A DNA stretch of 64,000 nucleotides from CAZLFQ01 sp964625465. Its GTDB lineage: Bacteria; Pseudomonadota; Alphaproteobacteria; Rickettsiales; Midichloriaceae. The notes beneath the pieces are model-generated. The model ran no database searches, was not told the DNA's origin, and saw nothing but the letters and a program-made list of their open reading frames with translations. This document shows positions 15,660 through 23,939 of the stretch, piece by piece. How positions within the stretch are numbered: the first letter of the stretch is position 1; each line of letters opens with the position of its first letter. The stretch covers positions 1 to 64,000 of the forward strand of contig CAZVFD010000001.1 of assembly GCA_964625465.1 (NCBI GenBank), read 5' to 3'. The translations under genes were made by a program, and so were the position numbers.

Positions 15660-17849
15660 TTATTCTTCTCTTATTATAATTCCATTTGCAGTTTTGAGGG
15701 CTTGCTCACCTCTTGAATCTATAAATAAGTTAGCAGGTGCTTTAAATGACACAAAGTTTCCATTTACTTCTAAGCTCATCACTACTTTTTTACCTATAGT
15801 ACCTAAGTTTTGTTTAACTAATTGAATAAGACTTGGGTCTTTAATATGAATGTGAACTGTAGTTTGAATAGAACTTAATACAGACTCAATGTTAGATACG
15901 CTTTCAACTATTACTCTAAGGCCAGTGTCATCTTTTCGTGCATCAACTTTGAATATGGCAATTTTCCCTGGTTGTAAAGCTTCTTCGTTTGCAATTAATA
16001 TTTGCTCATTAAAAATACAAATCTCTAGTAGTCCAGATCTGTCTGAAATCTGTATAAATGCATACTTACCCTTCGCTGATGATTTTATTTTGCGAGAAGT
16101 AATGACGCCAGCAATGGTCAATTTTGATCCTTTAAAGCTTGCTCTGGACTCTACTGTTACTGATTCAGTAATATATGCCTTTGCCAATTTTGCTGAGTAT
16201 TCTTCCAAGGGGTGAGATGAAAGATAGAAACCGAATGCTTCAAATTCTGCGGTAAGTTTTTCTTGAGAACTCCAAGGAGTGTGATCTTTTAAGGCCGGTT
16301 TAGAGAAATTTATATCTTCATCAAAAGCTCCGAAGAGTCCGATTTGTTTAGTACTTCTTTCTTTTCTTTGCAGACTAGAGTGCCTAATCAGAAGCTCTGT
16401 ATTTTCAAGTATTTCTCTGCGATTGTTATGTAGGCAATCCAATGCTCCAGATTTGGCAAAGCTCTCTATAAGACGTTTGTTGATTGCACTTTCGTCACAA
16501 CGTTCAAAGAAATCATAAAGTGTTTTAAATTTACCATTCTTTTCTCTCTCTTTCACAATCATCTCTGCTGCTTTTATTCCAACATTTTTCTGGCCACATA
16601 ATCCAAAGCGAATAGCATTATCCTCAATAGAGAAGGTAGGCTGAGAGAAGTTTATGTCCGGAAGAAGAATTTTTATTCCTAGGTGTTTGGCATCTTCTAA
16701 AAACAAGTTGATTTTGTCGGTGTCATCTATCTCAAGGTTTAAGGAAGCGACAATGAATTCAAGAGGATAATTAGCTTTAAGATACGCGGTCTGGTATGAA
16801 ATGATGGCATATGCAGCAGCATGTGATTTATTAAAGCCGTAGCTAGCGAATTTTTCTATTAAAGCAAAGATTTCCTCAGCTTTATTTTTTTCTATTCCAT
16901 TGTTTGTGCAGCCCTTAACAAAATCACCTCGTTGAGCTTCCATTTCAGCTTTTATTTTTTTACCCATCGCGCGGCGAAGTAGGTCAGCTCCACCAAGAGT
17001 GTATCCAGCAAGTTCACGGGCGATTTCCATAACTTGCTCTTGATAAACTATTATGCCATAGGTTTCTTTTAGAATGCTCTCCATTTTAGGATGTAGATAT
17101 TCAGGTGTTTCCAAACCATGTTTACGGTTGATATAGCTTGGAATATTGTCCATAGGACCTGGTCTATACAGAGACCCAAGAGCGATGAGATCACCTATAG
17201 AATCAGGTTTTAATTTTTTAATTGCTTCGCGCATTCCTGCGCCCTCAAACTGAAACACGCCAACTGTTTCAGCCCTAGATAACATCTGGAATGTTTTGGA
17301 GTCTTTAAGAGGAATTGTTGAGAGGTCGATTTTAACGCCTTTGCTTTCGATCAATTTGCATGCCCAAGAAATTACTGTCAGAGTTTTTAACCCCAAAAAG
17401 TCGAATTTTACTAAGCCTGCTGCTTCAGCATACTTCATAGAGTACTGAACGGCATTCATAGTTGAATTTTGATCTTTGTATAATGGTACAAGCTCTACTA
17501 TTGGTCTATCCGCTATCACAATCCCAGCTGCATGTGTTGAGACATGTCTGTTTAAACCTTCGAGTTGGAGACTTATTGATAGAAGTTTTGCAATGTTCTC
17601 GTCACTATCTCTTTGTGTTCGTAGTTCTTTATCTAGATCTATTGCTTGGGCTAGTGTGACTGGATTTGCTGGATTATTGGGTACCATCTTACAAATTTTA
17701 TCTATGGCATTGTATGGCATTCCCAATACGCGACCAACATCTCGAAGAACAGCTCTAGCCTGAAGTTTTCCGAATGTTATGATTTGCGCTACTCGCTCTT
17801 TACCATATTTTTTTTGTACATAATTTATGACTTCTTCACGGCGATCTTG
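15660..17849 (-). CDS. dnaE: DNA polymerase III alpha subunit, C-terminal part downstream of an in-frame TGA
   Basis: The frame after the TGA at 17850-17852 stays open to 15660 (729 codons); the first ATG inside it is at 17726 (688 residues). It contains VAQIITFGKLQARAVLRDVGRVLG, the third catalytic Asp region VKFDFLGLKTL, the fingers (GVFQFEGAGMR, RPGPMDNIPSYINRKHG, YGIIVYQEQVM, SYGFNKSHAAAYA), the helix-hairpin-helix region and an OB-fold (LTIAGVITSRKIKSSAKG). With the N-terminal part in the same frame it would form one 1121-residue replicative polymerase. On its own this part lacks two of three catalytic aspartates. Confidence 0.85.
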   Translation of the reverse strand, partial: QDRREEVINYVQKKYGKERVAQIITFGKLQARAVLRDVGRVLGMPYNAIDKICKMVPNNPANPVTLAQAIDLDKELRTQRDSDENIAKLLSISLQLEGLNRHVSTHAAGIVIADRPIVELVPLYKDQNSTMNAVQYSMKYAEAAGLVKFDFLGLKTLTVISWACKLIESKGVKIDLSTIPLKDSKTFQMLSRAETVGVFQFEGAGMREAIKKLKPDSIGDLIALGSLYRPGPMDNIPSYINRKHGLETPEYLHPKMESILKETYGIIVYQEQVMEIARELAGYTLGGADLLRRAMGKKIKAEMEAQRGDFVKGCTNNGIEKNKAEEIFALIEKFASYGFNKSHAAAYAIISYQTAYLKANYPLEFIVASLNLEIDDTDKINLFLEDAKHLGIKILLPDINFSQPTFSIEDNAIRFGLCGQKNVGIKAAEMIVKEREKNGKFKTLYDFFERCDESAINKRLIESFAKSGALDCLHNNRREILENTELLIRHSSLQRKERSTKQIGLFGAFDEDINFSKPALKDHTPWSSQEKLTAEFEAFGFYLSSHPLEEYSAKLAKAYITESVTVESRASFKGSKLTIAGVITSRKIKSSAKGKYAFIQISDRSGLLEICIFNEQILIANEEALQPGKIAIFKVDARKDDTGLRVIVESVSNIESVLSSIQTTVHIHIKDPSLIQLVKQNLGTIGKKVVMSLEVNGNFVSFKAPANLFIDSRGEQALKTANGIIIREE

Positions 17850-19025
17850 TCAGAAGTCGATATCAAAATCTGGCATTGAAACACGATCTGGGTTTAGAAA
17901 TCTTTCGAAGAGTAAACCATACTCTAAGGGATCCAAGTCAGTAATTTCTAAAGCCCAAGCTGCTACTGAGCCTGCGCCAGAACCTCTTCCTGGGCCGACA
18001 GGGATACCTTGTGATTTACTCCATTTTATGAAATCGGATACAATTAGAAAGTACCCAGCGTATTTCATCTTGTTAATTACGTTTAATTCAAAATTTATTC
18101 TGTCAAAATACTTACTTCTTTCTAACTCATCTGTTATGTGATGGATTCTTTTTTCTAAACCTTTTATAGCTTGTGCTTCTAGCTCTGAGGATTCGCTTCC
18201 AGAGTGATCGTTAGTAAAACGTGGCAGCAATGGATCTCTACTTTGTGAAAATATCTGGCATTTCCGAGCTATTTCTACTGTGTTATTTATGGCTTCAGGA
18301 ATGTCTTTGAAAAGCTCAATCATCTGTTCAGGGGTTTTGAAATACCCTTCTTTGTTGGCTTTAGGCCTATCATCTTCAATCAAATATCTTGCATTTGCTA
18401 TACAAATAAAAGCATCTTGAGCTTCATACATTTCCTTCTTCAGGAAAGCAATTTCATTGGTTGCGACGATTGCAATATCTAGATCATAAGCGAGATCGAG
18501 AACAAATTCTTCGTACTTCAGATTTGCCGAAGACCTGCATATTTCAATGTATAAATCATCTTTAAATATTTTTTGGCATTCTTTAAAAAATGTAGAAATT
18601 TCCTCAATCTTGTTTTCAGAGTAAAGTTTCTCTTCAACGCTTTGGGGGCCAGCTATAAGTGCGATTATACCGTCTGAAAATTCTGATAGAATATCTAATG
18701 GAACACATTTATCGCCAACTTCATTAGTATAGATATAGCTAGATAAAATGAGTAAGTTTTTATAACCGATTTCATTCTTTGCGATAAGCAATATATCACC
18801 GACTATTCCCTTGTAATTAATGCTTAGAACGATTCCATTTATTGGTTGTACCCCAGATTTTTGTGCTTCCATAGCAAATTCCAGGGACGAACATAGATTA
18901 TATTTGTCTGTAATAGCTACTGCAGGAATATTATTCATTGCGCAGTGCTTCGCGAGGTCTTTTATCTTTACCACGCCAAGTCCAAGCGAATAATCCGAAT
19001 ATAATCTTAAATGTACAAACTGCAT
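17850..19025 (-). CDS. dnaE: DNA polymerase III alpha subunit, N-terminal part ending at an in-frame TGA
   Basis: 391 residues, starting FVHLRLYSDYSLGLG, the PHP domain. The family second His (VHSDYS) is Tyr here, which fits an inactive PHP domain. The palm follows: YFLIVSDFIKWSKSQGIPVGPGRGSGAGS, then LLFERFLNPDRVSMPDFDIDF with the first two catalytic Asp residues. A TGA (17850-17852) then stands where the family has Cys (DFCQDRR), and the frame resumes with QDRREEVINYVQKKYG. A single base change or a sequencing error would account for it. There is no frameshift. dnaE is essential, so either an assembly error or a genuinely disrupted copy must be considered. Confidence 0.85.
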   Translation of the reverse strand: MQFVHLRLYSDYSLGLGVVKIKDLAKHCAMNNIPAVAITDKYNLCSSLEFAMEAQKSGVQPINGIVLSINYKGIVGDILLIAKNEIGYKNLLILSSYIYTNEVGDKCVPLDILSEFSDGIIALIAGPQSVEEKLYSENKIEEISTFFKECQKIFKDDLYIEICRSSANLKYEEFVLDLAYDLDIAIVATNEIAFLKKEMYEAQDAFICIANARYLIEDDRPKANKEGYFKTPEQMIELFKDIPEAINNTVEIARKCQIFSQSRDPLLPRFTNDHSGSESSELEAQAIKGLEKRIHHITDELERSKYFDRINFELNVINKMKYAGYFLIVSDFIKWSKSQGIPVGPGRGSGAGSVAAWALEITDLDPLEYGLLFERFLNPDRVSMPDFDIDF

Positions 19026-19113
19026 TTTTTGAAAGTCTATTGAGGTGATAATTTAGTACAACCGATGTATATTCTAAAGCAATATTTGATTTAGTAAATC
19101 TGGTTTATATTAA

Positions 19114-20586
19114 TTAATGGCTTATTTTACTCACGCCATGCGTAGTTTTATCCCATTTATGCGGGTTGGTTAGTAGTTTATAAAATGCCACCACTGCTGC
19201 AATTACATGGAGAATGAAATATAGAGGATATGTAAACCATAATCTTACTTGGCTTAGGTCTTGGACTTGTTTCATTATAAATGTCATGAATAATAAACCG
19301 AAGTACCCATAGAACAAATTAAATACAGTGAAGTATTTTAATATTTGTTCAGTCATGTGAGGAAAGGCGTAGAACCCAAAAATTATTTTTCCTGAAAAAT
19401 ATAGCATAATTGGCATAGTCGCCAATAAGAAAGGAGAGAGGAATAACATGTATATAAAAAATATAAATCCCTTGAATTTATATCTCTTATATACATAGAC
19501 AGGGTGCCTCATATATACAAAGAAAGTATGAAAATATCCTTTTACCCATCTAGATCTTTGTTTAATCCATGCTCCTACGGTTATTGGAGCTTCTTCAGGG
19601 GTAAAGGAGTGAATGGTCTGGGTTTTATAACCTCTTGCGGATAGACGTAAACCTAAGTCAGCATCTTCTGTGACGTTATATGGATCCCACCCATGCATTT
19701 CTTTTAATATTTCGGTTCTAAAATGATTGCTGGATCCCCCAAGAGGTATAGGAAAGTCAAACTTACTCATTGCAGGCAACACATAATTAAATAGATTTGC
19801 ATACTCAATTGCAAACATCCCTGTTAGCCAGTTTTCACCAGTATTGTAATAACAAAGTTTGGCCTGAATGCAGACTACATTTCTATCCACGGATTTAAAT
19901 CTCTGTGCGACTTTTAGAAGCTGATCTTTGTCGGGTCTATCCTCTGCATCAAATATTGTTGTTATGTTCCCTGTCGCAAACTGCATAGCGTAGTTACATG
20001 CTTTGGCCTTTGTTTGGGGGTAAGAATTCGGTACGGTTATTACTTCAAAGTAGCTAGGGAGATTCTCAATTGCTTTAATAGCTACTGGGGTCTCATCATC
20101 TTCCTCTTCTAGTATTATTAGAACCTGTTTTTTTTCAGGTGGGTAGTGAAGATTGCTCAACGCATTGACAAGCTTTGGAATAACTGTAGCTTCTTTAAAT
20201 AATGGAATAAGAATAGTGTACTTTGGTAATTCTTCATCTGATATAGTTATAGCACTATCCTCCTCTGCAGTGGTTGCTAAGATGCGTAAGCCATTTAAAA
20301 AAAGCAAGAGTCTGTAGGTATTTGCGAACAGATATAATCCATTCATAACCATGACTGTATAAAAAGCTGCGAAGTAATGTGTTGAAATATGTGCTACAGC
20401 TATGATTAGAAGTATTGCAAGACACATAGCTTTGATCTCAGGAGTAAATACGGTTTTAGCTGAAAAATCGGATTCAATTCTCTTCCAGTATTCTAGAGGG
20501 TCATCAGAATACTTCTCCAAGCGCATTTTATTTCGCCTAAGATTTAGAATATGATTTGCTATTCTTTTCAGAGTGCTCTCTACCAT
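19114..20586 (-). CDS. Membrane-bound family 2 glycosyltransferase (cellulose synthase-like)
   Basis: 490 residues. Two N-terminal membrane helices (residues 52-95) precede a GT2 catalytic domain: PKYTILIPLFKEATVIPKLV, the acidic motifs FDAEDRPD and TEDADLGLRL, and the processive-synthase motif QRSRW near residue 340. Several C-terminal membrane helices follow. This D, D, D, QxxRW set belongs to enzymes that polymerise and extrude beta-linked polysaccharides from nucleotide sugars. It begins 9 bases after the stop of the outer-membrane barrel gene, so synthesis and an outer-membrane partner are probably co-expressed. The polymer is unknown. Confidence 0.82.
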   Translation of the reverse strand: MVESTLKRIANHILNLRRNKMRLEKYSDDPLEYWKRIESDFSAKTVFTPEIKAMCLAILLIIAVAHISTHYFAAFYTVMVMNGLYLFANTYRLLLFLNGLRILATTAEEDSAITISDEELPKYTILIPLFKEATVIPKLVNALSNLHYPPEKKQVLIILEEEDDETPVAIKAIENLPSYFEVITVPNSYPQTKAKACNYAMQFATGNITTIFDAEDRPDKDQLLKVAQRFKSVDRNVVCIQAKLCYYNTGENWLTGMFAIEYANLFNYVLPAMSKFDFPIPLGGSSNHFRTEILKEMHGWDPYNVTEDADLGLRLSARGYKTQTIHSFTPEEAPITVGAWIKQRSRWVKGYFHTFFVYMRHPVYVYKRYKFKGFIFFIYMLFLSPFLLATMPIMLYFSGKIIFGFYAFPHMTEQILKYFTVFNLFYGYFGLLFMTFIMKQVQDLSQVRLWFTYPLYFILHVIAAVVAFYKLLTNPHKWDKTTHGVSKISH

Positions 20587-20595
20587 GTGAAGACT

Positions 20596-21597
20596 TCAAA
20601 ACTTCACATCATAGGTTAGCACTACCGTATTGTTTGTGAAAGGCTTTTGCACAAACACATTGCTAAAGCTTTCTATGGATAGGTTTTTGTCTGGAGCAAG
20701 TGCATAAGAAGCTTTTAAATTCAATTTATGGTCTCTGTATGTTGAATTCTGGCTGAGAACGGCCTTAATGCCATTAATTAGAGACACTCTTTGATTGCTA
20801 GTTAGAGAGGTACTATTGGCCAATGTATTTAAATCGGATTGTGAGTACGGGCGTTTTGTGTAAGATGCCCCATGAAATGTGTTATACAGTCCAAAAACAA
20901 ATAGCCAATCATCAATCACACGAAGCCCTAAGTGTTGATCAAAATCCCATTGTACTTGGGAGAGTTGAGGGTAGTGTCGCGCTGCCATCTGCCATTCAAA
21001 ATAATGGTATCTGGTTTGAGCCACGCCCTGATAGTCTCCAAAGAAATTAGCTTCGCTATCAAAAGCTATGCCATGTAAAAAACGCATTTCATAAGATAGC
21101 TGCTCGCCTATGAAGTAACTTTCATTACTTGCAACTACCAGCTCTCCAGGGAAAAAAGAAAAGCTTGTTGAAAATACTCCGTTAGTATCTCGAAACATCT
21201 GCTGTCTATAAGCGAATTCAGAGATGATACTTGTATATTGGTTAGTGAATTTATATTTAGATTTTACCCCAGAACTTATTACCTCGATATCAAATTTATC
21301 TTCTACATAGCCAACATCTACTTTAGCTTTGATTGTTGACTCAGTTGATAATCCATATTGTGTTTCAGTAACAAGTGATGTTCTGACTCCATCTAATAGA
21401 ACATTTGCTGAGCTGGTTGGAAGTCCTGGTAAGAATATTGATGTCGAAGAAGTTTTTGGAAAAGTTCTATATATGCCCTCGGCGTTGTATGTTTTTCCTT
21501 CCTCATAGAGCCAAGCTCCTGCAACGCAATCCGATATTAATAATGGAAAGACAAGAACTGTACTAAGAATATATTTCTTTTTTAGAGGAATAAACAA
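20596..21597 (-). CDS. Predicted outer-membrane beta-barrel protein
   Basis: 333 residues. The N-terminus (KKKYILSTVLVFPLLISDCVAG) is a signal peptide. The mature part is rich in alternating polar/hydrophobic strands with aromatic residues (for example LSYEMRFLHGI and YHYFEWQMAARHY) and ends NTVVLTYDVKF, with the terminal Phe typical of barrels inserted by BamA. No exact family was recognised. The start is TTG at 21597, overlapping ccmC by 35 bases; no better start codon precedes the signal peptide. It is sandwiched between ccmC and the GT2 synthase, and a role in exporting or anchoring the polysaccharide is inferred only from position. Confidence 0.6.
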   Translation of the reverse strand: MFIPLKKKYILSTVLVFPLLISDCVAGAWLYEEGKTYNAEGIYRTFPKTSSTSIFLPGLPTSSANVLLDGVRTSLVTETQYGLSTESTIKAKVDVGYVEDKFDIEVISSGVKSKYKFTNQYTSIISEFAYRQQMFRDTNGVFSTSFSFFPGELVVASNESYFIGEQLSYEMRFLHGIAFDSEANFFGDYQGVAQTRYHYFEWQMAARHYPQLSQVQWDFDQHLGLRVIDDWLFVFGLYNTFHGASYTKRPYSQSDLNTLANSTSLTSNQRVSLINGIKAVLSQNSTYRDHKLNLKASYALAPDKNLSIESFSNVFVQKPFTNNTVVLTYDVKF

Positions 21598-22285
21598 GCC
21601 TATTTGCTCTATTTGACCAATATTCTATTCGTACTCTTAGAAGTACCAAAATGCAACTGAAAATTAGTAACGAAATAGCTGAAAGAATCAGTGGAATAAG
21701 CATATCAAGGTGAATAGTTGGTCCTGTCAGTTTTAAAATGCTTGATGGTTGATGAAGTGTGTTCCAGATATCAACAGAAAATTTAATGATGGGAATATTT
21801 ACTAGTCCAACGATTGCAAATGTGGAGCTTACTATTGCTGCGCGTCTTTGATCTTCAAATGATTTTACTAAGCCAATATAGCCAATATAGATGAAAAAAA
21901 GGATAAGCATTGAGGTTAACCTCGCGTCCCAAACCCACCAAGTTCCCCATGTTGGTTTTCCCCATATTGAACCAGTAATTAAAGTGATCAATGTCAAGGT
22001 ACAACCGACTGGTGCAATTGATTTGGCATACAAAAAGAATAAAGGGTTTTTTATTAAATAGTATCCAATTGAAAACATTCCAACGGCGAAGTAAAGACCC
22101 ATGCTAAGCCAAGCAGACGGAACATGAATGTACATTATCTTTGCGTAAACGCCCTGTAAATAATCATGCGGAGCATTGAAAACGTAATACAGGGATATAA
22201 TAAAGGTGTTCACAAATAAAAAACAAAGCACCAGCAGAATTTCTCTGTGGTGCTTTGTAGGAATGTGATTCAAAACTTTTATCAT
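21563..22285 (-). CDS. ccmC: Heme exporter protein CcmC (cytochrome c maturation)
   Basis: 240 residues with six predicted membrane helices. The Trp-rich periplasmic motif WGKPTWGTWWVWDARLTS, near residues 108-125, is the CcmC/CcmF heme-handling signature, and conserved His occur in YIHVPSAW and LHQPSSI. CcmC loads heme onto CcmE during system I cytochrome c assembly. Its start codon shares one base with the stop of the upstream OmpA-like gene. ccmH lies 40 kb away in this window, so the ccm genes are dispersed, as is usual in Rickettsiales. Confidence 0.95.
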   Translation of the reverse strand: MIKVLNHIPTKHHREILLVLCFLFVNTFIISLYYVFNAPHDYLQGVYAKIMYIHVPSAWLSMGLYFAVGMFSIGYYLIKNPLFFLYAKSIAPVGCTLTLITLITGSIWGKPTWGTWWVWDARLTSMLILFFIYIGYIGLVKSFEDQRRAAIVSSTFAIVGLVNIPIIKFSVDIWNTLHQPSSILKLTGPTIHLDMLIPLILSAISLLIFSCILVLLRVRIEYWSNRANRLVYSSKKEIYS

Positions 22286-23253
22286 TAATTTGTTTCAGCT
22301 AACTGAATTTCAACTTTATTCATTTTATTGTTAGAATCCTCAATGGCATTAACACTGATTCGGCTAGCGCTAATATCGTTATCGATCAAATGTTTTCTGA
22401 TCTTAATTGCTCGCTGCAAAGAGATTCTTCTCGCATCGCTCATGTTGCCACTATCACTATATGCATAGCTATGGATTTTTGCCTTTAGGCTTTGGGAATT
22501 TTTTAGATCTGCAACGATAGAGCTTAGTAAACCCATGTTCATAGCTGACATATCAACCTCACTTCCAGCATACTCAATATTCGCAACTCTTGAAGCCAAC
22601 TGATTAATAGAAGGTGTTGGTTGAGGAGTTAAGTTCATTTGCGAGCTTTGAGATTGTGGAGCCGCTGATTTCTCTAGTTCAGTTGGTGCTGGAGTTACTG
22701 GTGTTGCAGGTTGTGTAGGTGTAGGCGTTACAACTGCGGGTGTTTGGCTAGGAGTAGTTACAGTCCCAGCATCTGTTTCCTTAGCTTTTGGAGCTTCTGG
22801 AGTAACAGGAGCAGCTGGCGTTTCTTTAGGCTGCTCTGGCGCAACTGGTTTCACAGGTTGGCTATCCACATTTGCTTCTGGTGCTGCTTTAATCGGCTCC
22901 TGATAAGCATCCTGTGTTTTGGCTACAGGCTTTGGTTTGGAAACTTTACGTTTTTTTGGTTTTACAACCTTTGTCTCTTGAGTTAAATCTTCGCTCATAT
23001 GCTTCGGTGTTGAAGCTGGAGCAGATTCGCCGCTAGCGCGTAGCATTCCTAATGTTTGGGTTTTGTTTTGTTCAGAAGTATATCTGTAAGGAAAGCATAC
23101 TTCCCCAGACATTTCATCTTTAGGTTTCATCACAGGTGTAGCAGACATATTGGCTTCCTGTTTCTTTGAGTGCATATGTTTTTCACAAGCAAAACCCTGG
23201 GACGAAAGCACAGGTGTTAATATTGCCGCACACAATATAGTTTTGTAATTCAT
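22285..23253 (-). CDS. OmpA-like protein with a Pro/Ala/Thr-rich linker
   Basis: 322 residues. The N-terminal signal peptide (MNYKTILCAAILTPVLSSQGFA) is followed by a Cys, then about 130 residues dominated by Pro, Ala, Thr, Lys and Glu (residues 80-205), a wall-spanning or disordered linker. The C-terminal 110 residues resemble the OmpA peptidoglycan-binding fold: a helix, KAKIHSYAYSDSGNMSDARRISLQRAIKIRKHLID (split here by the loop), and ISASRISVNAIED. The usual Asp/Arg peptidoglycan contacts are only partly kept (SDARRISLQRA). It probably tethers the envelope to peptidoglycan and is coupled to ccmC by a one-base overlap. Confidence 0.7.
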   Translation of the reverse strand: MNYKTILCAAILTPVLSSQGFACEKHMHSKKQEANMSATPVMKPKDEMSGEVCFPYRYTSEQNKTQTLGMLRASGESAPASTPKHMSEDLTQETKVVKPKKRKVSKPKPVAKTQDAYQEPIKAAPEANVDSQPVKPVAPEQPKETPAAPVTPEAPKAKETDAGTVTTPSQTPAVVTPTPTQPATPVTPAPTELEKSAAPQSQSSQMNLTPQPTPSINQLASRVANIEYAGSEVDMSAMNMGLLSSIVADLKNSQSLKAKIHSYAYSDSGNMSDARRISLQRAIKIRKHLIDNDISASRISVNAIEDSNNKMNKVEIQLAETN

Positions 23254-23360
23254 AAATAATTCGACCAGTCAAAAAAGTTAACTTGCAGCAAAGTCTATAA
23301 GATTAATCATTGAAAAGCAAGATTTACTAAACTATAAATCAACTAAAAGATATTTTTTAT

Positions 23361-23867
23361 ATGAAAAAACTGTTTCTTCTTCGCCATGGAAATGCTCCTC
23401 GAGTTCATAATGAGTCAGACTCAGATAGAAAATTAAATGAATTGGGGTATAAGGAAGCAGCTGAAGTTGCTGAGTTTCTTAACGCAAACAAATGGAATAT
23501 TGACTTAATCAAATCATCCGATTCAATTAGAACTAGGCAGACAGTTTCTAAGCTGCTCGAGTATGCCAAGACAAAAACTACTTTTTCTCGGGAGCTGTAC
23601 AACGCTTCAGGAAACGAAATTTTAGAAGAAATCAAAAATACTAGCGATTCAGTTCTAAATCTTTTGGTTGTAGGCCATAACCCAGGGATTACATCTGTTC
23701 TTGATTTGATTAACCCAGCAAGCAGTAGTGATGATGCCATTGGAGCTAGAAATTATGAAGTGACTTGTAAACTAGTAGTGGTTGAGTGTGATCTAGATCA
23801 ATGGAGCAATATAGATTTGAGCAAGTGCAGTATTAAGAATGTTTTTTTCCCTTCTAATTATAACTAG
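23361..23867 (+). CDS. sixA: SixA-type phosphohistidine phosphatase
   Basis: 168 residues, histidine phosphatase superfamily. The catalytic RHG motif is at the start (LFLLRHGNAP), the second phosphate-contact region is SSDSIRTRQTVSKLL, and the second catalytic His is in LVVGHNPGITSVLD. The short, lid-less form is that of SixA, which removes phosphate from His on phosphotransfer proteins. The physiological target here is unknown. Transcribed alone, divergent from the OmpA-like gene and upstream of ftsK. Confidence 0.8.
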   Translation: MKKLFLLRHGNAPRVHNESDSDRKLNELGYKEAAEVAEFLNANKWNIDLIKSSDSIRTRQTVSKLLEYAKTKTTFSRELYNASGNEILEEIKNTSDSVLNLLVVGHNPGITSVLDLINPASSSDDAIGARNYEVTCKLVVVECDLDQWSNIDLSKCSIKNVFFPSNYN

Positions 23868-23939
23868 TGTAAGAAAAACAAATGGAATTTTTTTCCCCTA
23901 TGATGTATAAAATGTATTGAAATCTCTATTTGGGGTAAG

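Noticed and set aside
17850..17852. TGA as a Trp codon (genetic code change)
   Set aside because: Conserved Trp residues throughout the window use TGG (for example in the ccmC motif), genes end normally in TGA, and the dnaE site corresponds to Cys.
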